From NCBI GenBank assembly GCA_036384495.1, contig DASVMD010000077.1, forward strand, positions 1-13,297: a DNA stretch of 13,297 bases. The letters are read 5' to 3'. The notes beneath the pieces were generated by a model. The model was not told where the DNA came from. It worked only from the letters and a program-made list of their open reading frames with translations, and did no database searches. The first letter of the stretch is position 1, and each line of letters begins with the position of its first letter. The position numbers were made by a program, and so were the translations under genes. Below are positions 13,015 through 13,297 of this stretch, one piece after another. The DNA is from JAQGHB01 sp036384495. Lineage in GTDB: Bacteria; Patescibacteriota; Saccharimonadia; Saccharimonadales; UBA4665.

Positions 13015-13297
13015 ATGAACGATGTTTTGGAGAAGAAGTTAGCAGAACTGCCCAAAGAGCCTGGCGTCTATTTTCATAAAGATGCCAAGGGCCAGATTAT
13101 TTATGTGGGCAAAGCGGCGGTGCTGCGTAACCGTGTGCGGCAGTATTTTCAGAAATCGCGTAGCCGCGACCCTAAGACCGAGGCTCTGGTTGCCGAAATT
13201 GCCGATATAGATTGGATGGTAGTCGAAAGCGAGCTGGAGGCTCTGTTTTTAGAGGCCGAAATGATCCGCCGCTACATGCCGCCGTACAACATTCTGC
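13015..13297 (+). CDS. uvrC: UvrABC system protein C, N-terminal part (runs off the window)
   Basis: The first 94 codons and one base are present. They encode the start of UvrC, the excinuclease that makes both cuts around a UvrA/UvrB-marked lesion. The N-terminal GIY-YIG nuclease domain is clear: LPKEPGVYFHKDAKG (12-26; the GIY half as GVY) and IIYVGKAAVLRNRVRQYF (28-45; the YIG half as YVG, with R39 and R42 as likely catalytic or binding arginines), then SELEALFLEAEMIRRYMPPYNI (72-93), where the E of LEAE is the usual metal ligand. The UVR and RNase H-like domains lie beyond the window. The ATG is the natural start, 44 nt after the trhO stop. The other excision-repair gene here is uvrA. Confidence 0.95.
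   Translation, partial: MNDVLEKKLAELPKEPGVYFHKDAKGQIIYVGKAAVLRNRVRQYFQKSRSRDPKTEALVAEIADIDWMVVESELEALFLEAEMIRRYMPPYNIL

Noticed and set aside
1..13297. UGA recoded as Gly (as in Gracilibacteria and Absconditabacteria)
   Set aside because: UGA ends the 3975-4631 gene at a natural domain end, and no other gene needs an internal UGA to be read through.

Overview
The window looks like a chromosomal segment of a small-genome bacterium, most likely a member of the Candidate Phyla Radiation and probably Saccharibacteria (TM7). This is an inference. It rests on the gene set (Obg, ExoI, UvrA, bL25, TrhO and UvrC interspersed with short orphan genes), the tight packing, and a Pro/Glu-rich tail-anchored protein of a kind I associate with that group. 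TAA, TAG and TGA all end genes here (TGA ends the 3975-4631 gene) and no gene needs UGA read through, so the standard bacterial code applies. No rRNA, tRNA, CRISPR array, insertion sequence or phage gene was seen.

Layout: 1-126 is the end of obg, followed 2 nt later by an RBBP9/YdeN-type serine hydrolase and then by a DUF218-like protein. Exonuclease I (sbcB) ends at 2846. A 427-bp gap follows, holding a small minus-strand membrane-protein gene with a near-consensus promoter, and inverted repeats. Two one-base-overlapping genes (3274-4631) encode paralogous proteins that I read as 2H-phosphoesterase-like; the second keeps both H-x-[ST] motifs and the first keeps only one. uvrA (4708-7518) is followed by a P-loop kinase. 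That kinase is convergent with dedA (minus strand), which is divergent from the bL25 ribosomal protein gene. Next come a CmoM/SmtA-like methyltransferase, a large tail-anchored coiled-coil protein, the tRNA U34 hydroxylase trhO, and the first 94 codons of uvrC, which runs off the window.

Functional themes: DNA repair (sbcB, uvrA, uvrC), translation and tRNA wobble modification (obg, bL25, trhO, and possibly the methyltransferase), and envelope or membrane proteins (dedA, the small membrane protein, the tail-anchored protein).

Expression signals fall into two styles. One group has a clear Shine-Dalgarno (uvrA, bL25, the first 2H-like gene, the small minus-strand gene). A second group (sbcB, the kinase, the methyltransferase, trhO, and nearly so the DUF218-like gene) has a -10 or extended -10 element ending only 6-11 nt before the start codon and no Shine-Dalgarno, which predicts leaderless mRNAs. 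The least described parts are the 2H-like pair with the non-coding DNA in front of it, and the hidden small membrane gene.
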